Part shown: positions 54,567 to 63,991 of the stretch, one piece after another
Position numbering within the stretch: the stretch's first letter is position 1
How the letters are laid out: every line of letters begins with the position of its first letter
Assembly: GCA_011392765.1 (NCBI GenBank)
Contig: WYCW01000001.1
Location: forward strand, 862,888 to 926,887
From: Candidatus Thiosymbion ectosymbiont of Catanema sp. Cochon2018
Lineage (GTDB): Bacteria; Pseudomonadota; Gammaproteobacteria; Chromatiales; Chromatiaceae
Direction: 5' to 3'
Length of the DNA: 64,000 nt
Translations under genes and position numbers: made by a program
The notes under the pieces: generated by a model
What the model was told of the DNA's origin: nothing
Database searches by the model: none
The model's input: the letters and a program-made list of their open reading frames with translations, nothing else

Positions 54567-55247
54567 TTATAGTTTTTCAATCTCCCCGATTGAAAGCCCT
54601 GACGCTTTAGCAATAATTGTTATACTGACTTTTTCTTGCTTCATTACCTTTGCCATTTCAATGGCTTTCTCTCTTGACCCTTCTTTTAATCCCTCTTCTT
54701 TGCCTTTCTTTTCCCCAAGTTGAATCCCTTCATTGAACCCCTCTTTTAACCCTTCTGTTTTGCCTTCGTTCCTGATCCGCTCCTTGAGTTTATAAGGCAA
54801 AATCCATTTTTCGCTTTCCTGAAGTTTCTTGAAGATCCCCGCATCGACAAAACTATGATAGGTTTCTTCGCTGATGATGAGGTGATCGATGACTTCGACC
54901 TTGAGGAATTTGCCTGCTTGAATAAAATGATCGGTGAGATCCTGATCTTCGTAGGAAGGCGTCACATTCCCACCCAGGTGGTTATGGACCATAATCACCC
55001 GAACAGCCAGCTTGTAAATCGCCATGCGGAAGGCTTCTCTGGGGTTGATGCTTGCCATGTTGGAGGAACCCAGAGCAACCAACTCGATATAGAGGATCTT
55101 GTTGGCTTGATTCAAACCCACCATCCAGAAGTGTTCCTGACCTTGACCGATTTTATTCTCTCGACGGAGAATCTGGTGCATGATCGGATAAATGTCTTCC
55201 GCACTGTTTACGGTGACTTTTTGTTGCTTGCTTAATTTGACTTCCAT
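54567..55247 (-). CDS. RadC-like JAB-domain protein with Rpn-type C-terminal repeats
   Basis: 226 aa from ATG 55247 (MEVKLSKQQKVTVNSAED); an upstream start at 55286 falls inside the attC. JAMM metal-binding motif VHNHLGGNVTPSYEDQDLTD, preceded by YIELVALGSS. The HNHP of classical RadC is HNHL here. C-terminus EGLKEGFNEGIQLGEKKGKE and EEGLKEGSREKAIEMAKVMK resemble Rpn-type tails. Role unproven; RadC-like genes are frequent on mobile elements. A fragment of a relative lies at 37093. Confidence 0.83.
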   Translation of the reverse strand: MEVKLSKQQKVTVNSAEDIYPIMHQILRRENKIGQGQEHFWMVGLNQANKILYIELVALGSSNMASINPREAFRMAIYKLAVRVIMVHNHLGGNVTPSYEDQDLTDHFIQAGKFLKVEVIDHLIISEETYHSFVDAGIFKKLQESEKWILPYKLKERIRNEGKTEGLKEGFNEGIQLGEKKGKEEGLKEGSREKAIEMAKVMKQEKVSITIIAKASGLSIGEIEKL

Positions 55248-55267
55248 TGCGAGACCTTTTATAGGCA

Positions 55268-55339
55268 GCCTAACGTCAGCCATCACCCGCTGCCGAGGAG
55301 CGCAGCGACGAGGCGGTCGGGTGGATGGCCTTGTTAGGC
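55268..55339. repeat. attC-like site 13
   Basis: GCCTAAC to GTTAGGC, arms GCCATCACCCG / CGGGTGGATGGC, apex GAGGAGCGCAGCGACGAGG. 72 bp, textbook form. Confidence 0.94.
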
Positions 55340-55343
55340 GCTT

Positions 55344-55673
55344 TTAATGTGACAACTTTGCACTAGCAACACGATTTAAACTGACACCAGCATCAGTTGC
55401 TTGAAGTGCCAGTTGACGATGAATCTCCGGTGGAACACGAACCATGAACTTGCCACTGTAATTCCTTGTTGAGATTGCTTGGGGGATTTCCTCTTCATTC
55501 TCTTTAAGATCAGCTACACATTCCGCAACTAATTTCCGAATGCCTTTTAATGCTTTTTCCTGAGTACTCTCAAGCCAGCTAAGGCTAGGAAACTCAGAAC
55601 ATAAGCCGATATACTCCTGGTCTTCTTCGGACCATAGCACGCGATAAGCGTATTTATCTTTTTCATGCTTCAT
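55344..55673 (-). CDS. hicB: HicB-family antitoxin
   Basis: 109 aa. N-terminal HicB fold YRVLWSEEDQEYIGLCSEFP and C-terminal RHH-type DNA-binding region MVRVPPEIHRQLALQATDAG, VSLNRVASAKL. The 3' end of a cassette ending at attC site 13. Overlaps hicA by 11 bp. Confidence 0.93.
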   Translation of the reverse strand: MKHEKDKYAYRVLWSEEDQEYIGLCSEFPSLSWLESTQEKALKGIRKLVAECVADLKENEEEIPQAISTRNYSGKFMVRVPPEIHRQLALQATDAGVSLNRVASAKLSH

Positions 55674-55917
55674 GATCTAACTCCAATTTTTCAATAGCGA
55701 GTAGCACTTGTTTTACTTGATATGCCTTGGCTTTCCCCTTTCGATTTTGGATGTTTACCCTCGGATCACCAGGCCAAGGAGTTTTGAATACACAGTGGCT
55801 ACTACCACTTTGTTTGGGAGCACCAAAATAGGACTCACAGACCCTCTTTAAGTCGTCGAAACGTATGCCTTTCGGCGATTGTTTCATTTTTCGTACGATA
55901 TTTTCTATGCTCGGCAT
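55663..55917 (-). CDS. hicA: HicA-family toxin
   Basis: 84 aa. Catalytic His in GSSHCVFKTPW; RFDDLKRVCESYFGAPKQSG and QVKQVLLAIEKLE are typical of longer HicA proteins. Toxin gene first, antitoxin second. Confidence 0.9.
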   Translation of the reverse strand: MPSIENIVRKMKQSPKGIRFDDLKRVCESYFGAPKQSGSSHCVFKTPWPGDPRVNIQNRKGKAKAYQVKQVLLAIEKLELDHEA

Positions 55918-55996
55918 TACAAAATAGTATCATTATTGATATCTACACAGAAGCATGAACTATAAATATTTGGAGTTTTCCTGGGCCTTCACAATC

Positions 55997-56101
55997 GCCT
56001 AACGCCAAAAATCAGGGGCCCAAAAACGCGACACCACTGAGCCTGAATTCACCAATAAACGAGCGTCGCGTTTTTGGGTCCGCTGTATCTTTTTGTTAGG
56101 C
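55997..56101. repeat. attC-like site 14
   Basis: GCCTAAC to GTTAGGC, body close to site 3 at 40531 (GGGGCCCAAAAACGCGACAC, CGCGTTTTTGGGTCCGC). Confidence 0.93.
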
Positions 56102-56123
56102 GATTTAATATACATACCGCTTC

Positions 56124-57065
56124 TTATTTTGGTATGTAATGAACAAACACGGTCCATTTCTCTTCTCCTTTACCCACACCATACCCCGCTCCTATGGAAA
56201 TGTTGAATTTACTCCCTGTAATTTTTGTTAATTTTTCTGCAATCTCATTTGCTCTTGTTTTTGTTTCTTTATGGTAGAAAAATACTGTAGAGTTGAGGGC
56301 TAACCAATCTTGCCTTGTAGAGTAATTATAGCCACGATCTATTCTATACCCCTCCTCATTGAAATACTGATTAATCGCTTCATATTTTTCTTTTAAAGCA
56401 TTGAGACCGTAAACAGCAATGATATATCTAGCATTACCAAGATTTCCGATTTGTTGCGATACTTGAGCTGCTCTTGCTTTTGTTGCCTCTTTTTCAGTTT
56501 GAAGAGATTGTATATGACTCTTAAGCTGAGCAATCTCTGCCTTTGCATCTGATGCCAGTTTTTCGTAAGCTTTTTGTTCGGATTCGGTAGCTTGAGAATT
56601 TGTTAATTGCTTGTATTGTTCTATTCGATTCTGAAGTTGTATTTTTAATGTTTTTGCATGTTTTTCTGCTCCTTCCAGAGCTTTCTGCAATTCTTCGTTT
56701 TGTGCCGCAAATTTCTTTAGCTGGGATTTATGTTGCTGACGCTGCTTTTCGAGATGCTCACGAACTCGCTCATTATTCTCCCTTTCCTTTTCTATTTGCA
56801 CTGCTAATCTAGAATTTTCTAATCTTACTAATTCATGTTTTGCGGATAGAATCGGGTTGAAATATCCAATCAGCCAAGCAGCTAATAATGCCGCTCCAAC
56901 CACTCCACCAATTGTTGCCTCTATAAAAACTCGACCACTAAACCATTTCTGGTTTAGTCGTTTCTGTAATTCAAGCGTTTCTAACTCTAGCTTTTTTTCC
57001 TCGGCTTTATTTCTTTCAGCTTCCGAATTTAATTGCTGTATCTCGGCTTGTTCTTTAGTTTCCAT
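56124..57065 (-). CDS. Membrane-anchored coiled-coil protein (cassette)
   Basis: 313 aa. N-terminal coiled coil, membrane segment FIEATIGGVVGAALLAAWLI (about 47-66), long coiled coil (about 75-200) and a C-terminal globular domain (YIIAVYGLNALKEKYEAINQ, TGSKFNISIGAGYGVGKGEE) resembling LytR_C-like folds. Inner-membrane, cytoplasmic or periplasmic coil. Function unknown. Confidence 0.75.
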   Translation of the reverse strand: METKEQAEIQQLNSEAERNKAEEKKLELETLELQKRLNQKWFSGRVFIEATIGGVVGAALLAAWLIGYFNPILSAKHELVRLENSRLAVQIEKERENNERVREHLEKQRQQHKSQLKKFAAQNEELQKALEGAEKHAKTLKIQLQNRIEQYKQLTNSQATESEQKAYEKLASDAKAEIAQLKSHIQSLQTEKEATKARAAQVSQQIGNLGNARYIIAVYGLNALKEKYEAINQYFNEEGYRIDRGYNYSTRQDWLALNSTVFFYHKETKTRANEIAEKLTKITGSKFNISIGAGYGVGKGEEKWTVFVHYIPK

Positions 57066-57093
57066 TGACTAATATACTCATACAAAGCCCAAT

Positions 57094-57322
57094 GGGGAGC
57101 TAACCAGCAACCTCCCTTGCCCCCATGGACGGGGGCAAGGGAGGTTTGTCTGCGTTCAGCGTCTTGATAGGCGGCGCGTCTCCTGTTGCACTGACGTTGT
57201 TGTTAGGCGATTGCCTGTTTTGGTGTCTGAAACGGTTGGGGTATCAAAACGCCGCCGGGCAGGTTTCTGTGTGCTTTCCGTTTGGTAATACGTTTTAGAT
57301 TGCACGTGCTGGTTAGCTCCCC
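57094..57322. mobile_element. 227-bp MITE, copy 2
   Basis: Same terminal inverted repeats as copy 1 (GGGGAGCTAACCAGCA). Contains GTTGTTAGGCGATTGCC where copy 1 has TTTTTGCCAGGCGATTTCC. Followed by the AAGCGGCGCAGGGACGCGCC hairpin and an AGGTAGTAGACGGCGAGTCG segment also seen near 48080. Beyond it, 57323-57554 holds an inverted ACCACGT / ACGTGGT pair and no gene. Confidence 0.88.
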
Positions 57323-57554
57323 AATAAGCGGCGCAGGGACGCGCCGCTTATCAGGTAGTAGACGGCGAGTCGCCGTGTTTAAATACGGCGACTCGCCTTA
57401 TATACCACAACGATTGCTTCTTTTTCAACTTCATGAATATCTCCATCAAGAATATCGGGGACAGACCACGTTAATCGCTGAAGCGGACCGAAAAAATTAT
57501 ACGTGGTCCGTCCCCCATTCTCCCGATATCAAGTAACCACAATCTGTTGTGTGC

Positions 57555-57734
57555 CTAGAAATTGTGTCCCCAGTTGGGGGGACTATCCTCTAACAGCATG
57601 GCGATAACTTCCTGTAAATTTTCATTCAACTCATCTAAAGTTTCACCTTGCGTATGCGCTCCTGAGAAATCAGGGACATAGCCGACATATAAACCGGTAT
57701 CTTTACAACACTCAACTATGGCAGGGTAATTCAT
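57555..57734 (-). CDS. HicB-like small antitoxin
   Basis: 59 aa from ATG 57734: MNYPAIVECCKDTGLYVGYV, PDFSGAHTQGETLDELNENL, QEVIAMLLED. Classic HicB N-terminal fold. No HicA partner upstream; 57735-57920 has repeats (ATTCCGGCAGGGACTGCCGG). Probably an orphan or remnant. Confidence 0.7.
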   Translation of the reverse strand: MNYPAIVECCKDTGLYVGYVPDFSGAHTQGETLDELNENLQEVIAMLLEDSPPNWGHNF

Positions 57735-57920
57735 AAAATCCCCAATAATCGTTCAGCTCTACCTCGTCATTCCGGCAGGGACTGCCGGAATCCAGGTGCC
57801 ATGGATGGCAAAAACGGATTCCTACGGGAGAAAAGCAGGGCGTTTTTTCGAGTAGATGGGCGCTCGCTTTGCCCATCCTACGGGCTTTGCCCAAACCCGC
57901 GTCCTTTTTTAATCGGCAGA

Positions 57921-58493
57921 TTATGCAGATTTTTTCATCTCGAAGAGCAGTTCGTCGGTGTTGACGATTCTTGCTCCGTATATTGTCTTGAGGTAGTCAA
58001 GCGCCGCTTGGTTTCTCTCTTGATGGGGTTGTTCGGACAGCGGTACAAATACGCAGGTCGCGTCTGAAACCACCACGACTTTAAGGCCCCGCACATAGGC
58101 GTCGTATGATGTGTGCCTGACACAGCAATCGGTGTGTTGCCCCACAATGACCAATCGATCAATCCCGTGAACCTTGCAAATCGAGTCGAGATCGGTCTCC
58201 GTGAACGCCGAATAGTATCGTTTGTTGACAATTTCATCACCCTCCTGCGGTGCGATCGCATCGATTACCGCTGCACCGTGGGTACCGGCAACCGCATGCT
58301 CGCCAAAAACTTTAAACTCGAGATCGCCGGGCTTGTGGGCATCGTTACCATATATGACCACCCAATCGTCATCTGCACGCGCGGCGTCGACGAGTTTTTT
58401 CAGCGGTTCTAAGATTTCATCCGCTGCCGGATTTGCAAGCACGCCATCCCGGAAATCGTTCAACATGTCAATGATTACTAGTCCCGTCTTCAT
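57921..58493 (-). CDS. Isochorismatase-family cysteine hydrolase (nicotinamidase-like)
   Basis: 190 aa. Triad residues visible: Asp in IIDMLNDF, Lys in VNKRYYSAF, Cys in QHTDCCVRHTSYDAY. The last two Cys-containing positions are adjacent (CC). Hydrolyses amides such as nicotinamide or a related substrate. Stands alone on the minus strand between repeats. Confidence 0.88.
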   Translation of the reverse strand: MKTGLVIIDMLNDFRDGVLANPAADEILEPLKKLVDAARADDDWVVIYGNDAHKPGDLEFKVFGEHAVAGTHGAAVIDAIAPQEGDEIVNKRYYSAFTETDLDSICKVHGIDRLVIVGQHTDCCVRHTSYDAYVRGLKVVVVSDATCVFVPLSEQPHQERNQAALDYLKTIYGARIVNTDELLFEMKKSA

Positions 58494-58796
58494 GGTTTTC
58501 TCTATCCGCGAACTGTATCGTTTTTCCTGCCACCTGTCTCTCTGCCGGTGAGCGGTGGGGGTAACCTCAATGCCATTAAGTTAAGCGTTACCGGCCAGCA
58601 AAAGAGAGGAAACATCCCAAATCACACGAATCCTCGCGGATTGATTCGCGCGATTCGTAGTGTTGGGCAAAGCCCGCCAGTCCATTGATGCGGTTCGCGC
58701 CTCCTCGTGATGCCATCCTGAACGACCAACCGCGCTCACCGCATCCTACACTCCCGGCAAGACCGCAGTGTAACGAGGGAGCCGGTGAAGCATCCG

Positions 58797-59125
58797 TAAG
58801 TCGGGTTAGGTTATTGCTGGGTTTTGGCCGTCCTTGGCCGCAACCTAGCCTACGGCCTATGGTCCCTTTTTAGACAGTCTCTTAGGCGCGCCTACTATCG
58901 GTTCAAATTCTGACACAAAACTTGCGCGCGCCGTAACCCGACGTGGAGATGGCAGGACTACGCCTGTCCGGACGGAGAACCACGAATGCACACCAATCAA
59001 CACGAATTCGTGTGAATTGGTGTCCATTCGTGGTTCTATCTACCCTTTCAATCCGCGGATTACGCAGATTTCCACAGATGAAAAATGAAATAATCTGTGG
59101 AAATCTGCGTAATATGCAGATAAAA
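58797..59125. repeat. Intergenic repeat block
   Basis: TAGACAGTCTCTTA-type repeat (58797-58884), ACCACGAATGCACACCAATC palindrome (58977-59036), and GATTACGCAGATTTCCACAG / CTGTGGAAATCTGCGTAATA palindrome (59055-59116). No gene in 58494-59198. Confidence 0.75.
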
Positions 59126-59198
59126 AAACGTTGTTACAAACCGTTCCCCCAGCCCAGAGGGATGGGGGAACCGGTGAGAGTGCGAAAGACTACGTGGC

Positions 59199-59981
59199 TT
59201 AAAGCGTCCGCATTGCAATCATCCGCTTGATCTCGCCGATGGCTTTACCCGGATTGAGGCTTTTCGGGCAGGTGTTGGTGCAGTTCATGATGGTGTGACA
59301 GCGGAACAGACGGAAGGGGTCTTCCAGCTCGTCGAGCCGTTCGCCCGTCGATTCGTCGCGGCTGTCGGCGATCCACCGATAGGCCTGGAGTAAGGCCGCA
59401 GGTCCCAGATAGCGGTCGCCGTTCCACCAGTAGCTGGGGCAGCTGGTCGAGCAGGAGGCGCAGAGGATGCACTCGTAGAGCCCATCCAGTTTCGCCCGGT
59501 CCTCCTTCGATTGCAGGCGTTCGCGATCCGGCGGCGGGGTCGATTGGGTCCACATCCAGGGCTTGATGGCGGCGTACTGGGCGTAGAAGTTGGTCAGGTC
59601 GGGCACCAGGTCTTTCACCACCGGCAGGTGGGGCAAGGGGTAGATCTTGACATCACCCTCGATGTCGGAGATCGCCTTGGTGCAGGCCAGGGTATTGGTG
59701 CCGTCGATGTTCATGGCGCAGGACCCGCACACGCCCTCGCGACAGGAACGCCGGAACGAGAGCGTCGAATCCACCTCGTTCTTGATCTTGAGCACGGCAT
59801 CGAGAACCATCGGGCCGCAGTTGTCGAGATCGATCTCGTAGGTGTCGGTGCGCGGGTTCTCACCGGAGCTCGGGTCCCAACGGTAGATCACGAATCGCTT
59901 GGTGTTCTTCGCGCCGTTGCCGGCCTTAAAAGTCTTACCCGGTTGCACGACCGAATTTTTCGGAAGCCGAAACTCAGCCAT
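59199..59981 (-). CDS. sdhB: Succinate dehydrogenase iron-sulfur subunit
   Basis: 260 aa. [2Fe-2S] ligands [21 protein letters not shown]; [4Fe-4S] [12 protein letters not shown]; [3Fe-4S] [12 protein letters not shown]. Carries electrons from FAD to quinone. Separated from sdhA by 218 bp containing a repeat, whereas the other genes are tightly packed. Confidence 0.97.
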   Translation of the reverse strand: MAEFRLPKNSVVQPGKTFKAGNGAKNTKRFVIYRWDPSSGENPRTDTYEIDLDNCGPMVLDAVLKIKNEVDSTLSFRRSCREGVCGSCAMNIDGTNTLACTKAISDIEGDVKIYPLPHLPVVKDLVPDLTNFYAQYAAIKPWMWTQSTPPPDRERLQSKEDRAKLDGLYECILCASCSTSCPSYWWNGDRYLGPAALLQAYRWIADSRDESTGERLDELEDPFRLFRCHTIMNCTNTCPKSLNPGKAIGEIKRMIAMRTL

Positions 59982-60060
59982 TTGCTGATTCCTCGTGTTT
60001 GTCTGTTGTCATCACTAGTACAGCGGCACCGAAATACCGATAACATTTATGATGCGGCAC

Positions 60061-60170
60061 AGACCGATGGGAATTGTTTCTGCCGCAAATGAACGCGAAT
60101 AAACGCAAATTAAATTATGCATTTGCGTTCATTTGCGGCTAACTCTTCGTTATCGGCAGTTGAGAGCAGC
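60061..60170. repeat. CGCAAATGAACGCGAATAAA palindrome between sdhA and sdhB
   Basis: CGCAAATGAACGCG... pairs with CATTTGCGTTCATTTGCGGC. Outer GATAACATTTATG / CGTTATCGGCAGTTG flanks resemble the 9713 and 34021 repeats. It separates two genes that are normally co-transcribed and adjacent. Confidence 0.8.
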
Positions 60171-60199
60171 TGTACCAGCTACCCCTTTTCCGCAGCGGT

Positions 60200-61990
60200 T
60201 CAATAGACGCGCGCCTTGGGTGGAACTACTTCGACTTCGTCGGTGAGGGTGTAGTAGTGAACCGGCCGATAGTCGATGGTCGGCTCGCCCGTCTCCCCGA
60301 GCCAAGCCAGGGTGTGTTTCTGCCAGTTTTCGTCGTCGCGCTCCGGGTAATCCTCTCGGGCATGGGCCCCCCGGCTCTCGGTCCGGTTGCGGGCGCTGTG
60401 CATGGTTACGACCGACAACCCCAGCAGATTATCCAGCTCCAGGGTCTCCACCAGATCGGAGTTCCAGACCATGTTCCTGTCGGTGACCTTGACGTCGCCG
60501 AACGATTCGCGCACTTCGCCGATCTGCTTTGCGCCTTCGTCCAGGGTCTCGCCGGTGCGGAAGACCGCTGCGTAGTTCTGCATGGTCTTCTGCATTTTTA
60601 GACGGATGTCCGCGGTCGGCTGGGAGCCGTCGGCGTGACGTAGCTTATCGAAGCGCTGCACGATCTTCTCGTCCGCATCCTTCGGCAGGGATTTGTGTTT
60701 TGTGTCCGGCTCGATGAGCTCGGCGCAACGCTCGGCGGCGGCGCGCCCGAAGACGACGATGTCCAGCAGGGAGTTGGAGCCCAGACGGTTGGCCCCATGG
60801 ACCGAGACGCAGGCGGCCTCGCCGATGGCCATCAGGCCAGGAACCACGGCGTCCGGGTCCCCGTCCTTCAGGGTCACCACTTCTCCGTGCAGGTTGGTGG
60901 GGATGCCGCCCATGTTGTAGTGCACGGTAGGCAATACGGGGATGGGCTCCTTGGTCACGTCCACGCCGGCGAAGATCCGGGCGGATTCCGAGATGCCGGG
61001 CAGCCGTTCGTTGAGGACCTCGGGACCCAGGTGTTCCAGGTGCAGATAGATGTGATCCTTTTCGGGACCGACCCCCCGCCCTTCTCGGATCTCGATGGTC
61101 ATGGACCGGCTCACCACATCGCGGGAGGCGAGGTCCTTGGCGTTGGGTGCATAGCGCTCCATGAAGCGCTCACCCTCGGAATTGGTCAGATAGCCCCCCT
61201 CGCCTCGGGATCCCTCGGTAATCAGACAGCCGGAGCCGTAGATGCCGGTGGGGTGAAACTGGACGAACTCGTGGTCCTGGAGCGGTAAGCCGGCGCGCAG
61301 GACCATGGCGTTCCCGTCGCCGGTGCAGGTGTGGGCTGAAGTGGCGGAAAAATAGGCCCGACCGTACCCCCCGGAGGCCAGAATCACCTGATGGGCGCGG
61401 AACCGATGCAGGGTTCCGGAATCGAGATCCCAGGCCATGACGCCGCGACATACTCCCTCGTCGTCCATAATCAGATCCAGCGCGAAATACTCGATGAAGT
61501 ATTCCGCCTTGAATTGCAGGCTTTGCTGGTAGAGGGTGTGGAGGATGGCGTGCCCGGTACGGTCGGCGGCGGCACAGGTGCGGTGGGCGGTGCCCTGTCC
61601 GTAGTTGGTGGTCATGCCCCCGAACGGGCGTTGGTAGATCTTCCCTTCGTCCGTGCGCGAAAAAGGCACCCCATAGTGCTCCAGCTCGATGACGGCGGGG
61701 ATGGCCGCGCGACACATATACTCGATGGCGTCCTGGTCCCCGAGCCAATCCGAGCCCTTGACCGTATCGTACATATGCCAGCGCCAGTCATCCTCCCCCA
61801 TGTTGCCGAGGGCGGCGCTCATCCCCCCTTGGGCGGCCACCGTGTGGCTGCGGGTGGGAAACACCTTGGTGATGCAGGCCGTGGAGAGGCCCTTGGCGGC
61901 GGCGCCGAAGGTTGCCCGCAGACCCGCGCCCCCGGCCCCGACCACGACCACGTCATAGGCGTGATCGACGATTCGATAAGCTTCCGACAT
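60200..61990 (-). CDS. sdhA: Succinate dehydrogenase flavoprotein subunit
   Basis: 596 aa. FAD-binding [12 protein letters not shown], His-FAD attachment region [14 protein letters not shown], active-site segment [20 protein letters not shown] and [11 protein letters not shown]. Stop and start are 6 bp from the sdhD end. Standard length. Confidence 0.98.
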   Translation of the reverse strand: MSEAYRIVDHAYDVVVVGAGGAGLRATFGAAAKGLSTACITKVFPTRSHTVAAQGGMSAALGNMGEDDWRWHMYDTVKGSDWLGDQDAIEYMCRAAIPAVIELEHYGVPFSRTDEGKIYQRPFGGMTTNYGQGTAHRTCAAADRTGHAILHTLYQQSLQFKAEYFIEYFALDLIMDDEGVCRGVMAWDLDSGTLHRFRAHQVILASGGYGRAYFSATSAHTCTGDGNAMVLRAGLPLQDHEFVQFHPTGIYGSGCLITEGSRGEGGYLTNSEGERFMERYAPNAKDLASRDVVSRSMTIEIREGRGVGPEKDHIYLHLEHLGPEVLNERLPGISESARIFAGVDVTKEPIPVLPTVHYNMGGIPTNLHGEVVTLKDGDPDAVVPGLMAIGEAACVSVHGANRLGSNSLLDIVVFGRAAAERCAELIEPDTKHKSLPKDADEKIVQRFDKLRHADGSQPTADIRLKMQKTMQNYAAVFRTGETLDEGAKQIGEVRESFGDVKVTDRNMVWNSDLVETLELDNLLGLSVVTMHSARNRTESRGAHAREDYPERDDENWQKHTLAWLGETGEPTIDYRPVHYYTLTDEVEVVPPKARVY

Positions 61991-61996
61991 GATCGT

Positions 61997-62377
61997 TCAC
62001 CCCCCCAACGCGATGCTCAGCACCGCGACGATCGCAACGACGGCCAACAGCAGGGCCAGAAATTTAACCAGGATAATGCTCGCCACCTGCAACCAGGGGG
62101 TGGAGACATAGTCCTCGAACACCACCTGCATCCCCAACTGAGCGTGGTAGAACAGCGCCCCGATCAGCAGGATCAGCAGTGCACTGTTATAGGGTGAACT
62201 CACCCATTCCTTAGCCGTCGCATAGTCGGCGGTGGCGACGAAAACCAGGGACGCGACGAACCACAAAAAGAGCGGGACCAGGGCAATGGCCGACAGCCGT
62301 TGCGCCCACCAGTGGTGGGCACCCGCCTTCGCCGAGCCGTGCCCGCGAACCCGTGCCAATGGCGCCCGCATATTCAT
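61997..62377 (-). CDS. sdhD: Succinate dehydrogenase membrane anchor subunit
   Basis: 126 aa from ATG 62377 (MNMRAPLARVRGHGSAK), coupled to sdhC by an ATGA overlap. Three membrane segments (IALVPLFLWFVASLVFVAT, LLILLIGALFYHAQLGMQVV, IILVKFLALLLAVVAIVAV). His in YHAQLG is the probable haem b ligand. Confidence 0.93.
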   Translation of the reverse strand: MNMRAPLARVRGHGSAKAGAHHWWAQRLSAIALVPLFLWFVASLVFVATADYATAKEWVSSPYNSALLILLIGALFYHAQLGMQVVFEDYVSTPWLQVASIILVKFLALLLAVVAIVAVLSIALGG

Positions 62378-62772
62378 AGCGCACCTCCCCGCATCAGATA
62401 GGCCAGAGCGAAGGTAATCAGGGTCAAGGCAACCGCCACGACGACCACGAACTTCCCGGAGGCGTAGACCGTCTCGATATCGAACCCCAGCCCCATATCC
62501 CAGAACAGATGACGCATGCCGTTGCACAGGTGATAGAAGAGCGCGAATACCCAAGCCAACAGGAGCGTGCGTCCGATTCCGGAACCGAGAAGCCCCTGCA
62601 CATTCGTATAGCTCTCGGGCCCCTGCGCCAGGGCCGCCAGCCAACAGACCAACAACAGGGAGCCGATCACTAAGAACACCCCGCTGGCCCGGTGGAAAAT
62701 GGAAAGAACCGCGGTGAGCTGCGGCTTATATACCTGCAGATGCGGAGAGAGCGGTCGGTCGGTGTTACCCAT
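62374..62772 (-). CDS. sdhC: Succinate dehydrogenase cytochrome b556 subunit
   Basis: 132 aa. RPLSPHLQVYKPQLTAVLSI and HRASGV are SdhC signatures; FALFYHLCNGMRHLFWDMG has the haem-ligand His. Three membrane segments. First structural gene of sdhCDAB. Confidence 0.95.
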   Translation of the reverse strand: MGNTDRPLSPHLQVYKPQLTAVLSIFHRASGVFLVIGSLLLVCWLAALAQGPESYTNVQGLLGSGIGRTLLLAWVFALFYHLCNGMRHLFWDMGLGFDIETVYASGKFVVVVAVALTLITFALAYLMRGGAL

Positions 62773-62844
62773 GCGCCTTACCTCATGCCTATCATATTGA
62801 CGAATTCCGGAAGGGGATCAGCAGAAACCTTGCGGGGGATCCCA

Positions 62845-63027
62845 TCAAAAATCGATGCAGCGGCCCGCTTTCTCCCAGTCCCCGTAGCGGGTGGGCTCCG
62901 GTCCCGGAGGTCCCCCCACCTCGCGCCGGCCTTGCGGCTGCATTCCCTCCTTTTCATCGGTCTTCTTCTTATCGGTCTCGGCCGCCGGGGCTTTCCCGCA
63001 GCTCTCGGGTTGGTCTGAGCTCTTCAT
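62845..63027 (-). CDS. DUF1674 / SdhAF4-like protein
   Basis: 60 aa. C-terminal motif RREVGGPPGPEPTRYGDWEK and GRCIDF is the DUF1674 signature, shared with the succinate dehydrogenase assembly factor SdhAF4. It lies 72 bp upstream of sdhC on the same strand, so an assembly role for the Sdh flavoprotein is likely. The N-terminus is low-complexity and charged. Confidence 0.85.
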   Translation of the reverse strand: MKSSDQPESCGKAPAAETDKKKTDEKEGMQPQGRREVGGPPGPEPTRYGDWEKAGRCIDF

Positions 63028-63168
63028 ACCTATGCCTTGTTCTTCTTCGGCTTACTCGAAACCCATCGGATCGATCACACCCTATGCATGATACGTGCCA
63101 ACTTTTTAACCGGCGAAAGCCGATCAGGGCTGATAACCACCACCGGGACCGCCCGGGGCTTAAGAGGT

Positions 63169-63655
63169 TGTCTAAAAACCAACACATTGATTTAGCTGGG
63201 TCGACCTGCCTGCCGCAGGCTGGGGGACGAGACCCGGCAAACCAAGCTACCCGCAAAAGCTGGGTTTCGTTCCTCGACCCAGCCTACACCTACGGTCTTT
63301 TTTAGACAGTCTCTTAAAGATAGTGCGGTCGTACACCGGGCAGAAATCACACCCCATTTGTGCAGTGCAACATAGTATAGGGAATTTCTCAGAGGGTCAA
63401 CGCGCTTCCTGACAGCTACAAGACAGCAGTTGGCAGGGGGCAGGGGGCAGTTGTCAGTTGTCAGGTATCAGCCTTCTGTCCCCTGATAACTGACAACAGG
63501 GAACACGGGTCAGGCCCCCTCCTCCGCCGGGACATGCTTAGTACCCCGTTCCATCAACATTTGCTGTTAAAACCAGTCCTTGTCATCCCGAAGCGTAGCG
63601 AGGGATCTTTTCACTGCCCAAGATTTCTCGCTGCGCTCGAAATGACAACCAGCAA
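63169..63655. repeat. Intergenic repeat block upstream of the sdh operon
   Basis: TAGACAGTCTCTTAAAG repeat (to 63316), CAGTTGTCAGTTGTCAG words paired with CTGATAACTGACAAC (63420-63500), and GTCATCCCGAAGCGTAGCGA / TCGCTGCGCTCGAAATGACA hairpin (63590-63648), the same unit that is read as CHPERSEGS in the WD40 gene. No gene is seen in 63028-64000. Confidence 0.75.
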
Positions 63656-63674
63656 AATTGGCTGAAATGATCTA

Positions 63675-63991
63675 CTAGCGAGGCTCTGCCTCAGACCTTT
63701 GATACGTGAATTTTTTGTGCCGTGAAGTCGGACAGAGCACATACCGAGGATCAGCCCTTGATCCCCCTCTCCCCATAGGAGGGTGTCGCAAAAGCCCGGC
63801 CAGAGACGGGTTGCGGTGCGGAAACACAAGTGCGTGATGTCCCGGTTCCTGAGCGTCATGTTTTGCGACACCCTCCGGAGGGAGAGGGGTTGGGGAGAGG
63901 GTGGTCGAAACCAGCCCGCACAGGATTTTTTGTGCCAGGCACCCAAAACTTGACTCGTTTGTCAAAGTTCGCGGCAATCAAGGAATCCTAG
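63675..63991. repeat. CTAG-bounded repeat, copy C (longer variant)
   Basis: Starts CTAGCGAGGCTCTGCCTCAG and ends ATCAAGGAATCCTAG as copy A does. Interior carries GGAGGGTGTCGCAAAAGCCC / TTTTGCGACACCCTCC inverted repeats instead of GGGATC hexamers. Confidence 0.82.

Larger units (their letters stand above)
38280..57100. other. Integron cassette array without visible integrase (CALIN-type)
   Basis: About 14 attC-like palindromes, most with RYYYAAC...GTTRRRY ends, separate mostly minus-strand single-gene cassettes, each with its attC at the 3' side of its gene. No intI is found in the window; the only tyrosine recombinase (40739) is a decayed IS91-associated gene. With this orientation an attI/intI would be expected at higher coordinates, where only ordinary genes are seen. 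Confidence 0.85.
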
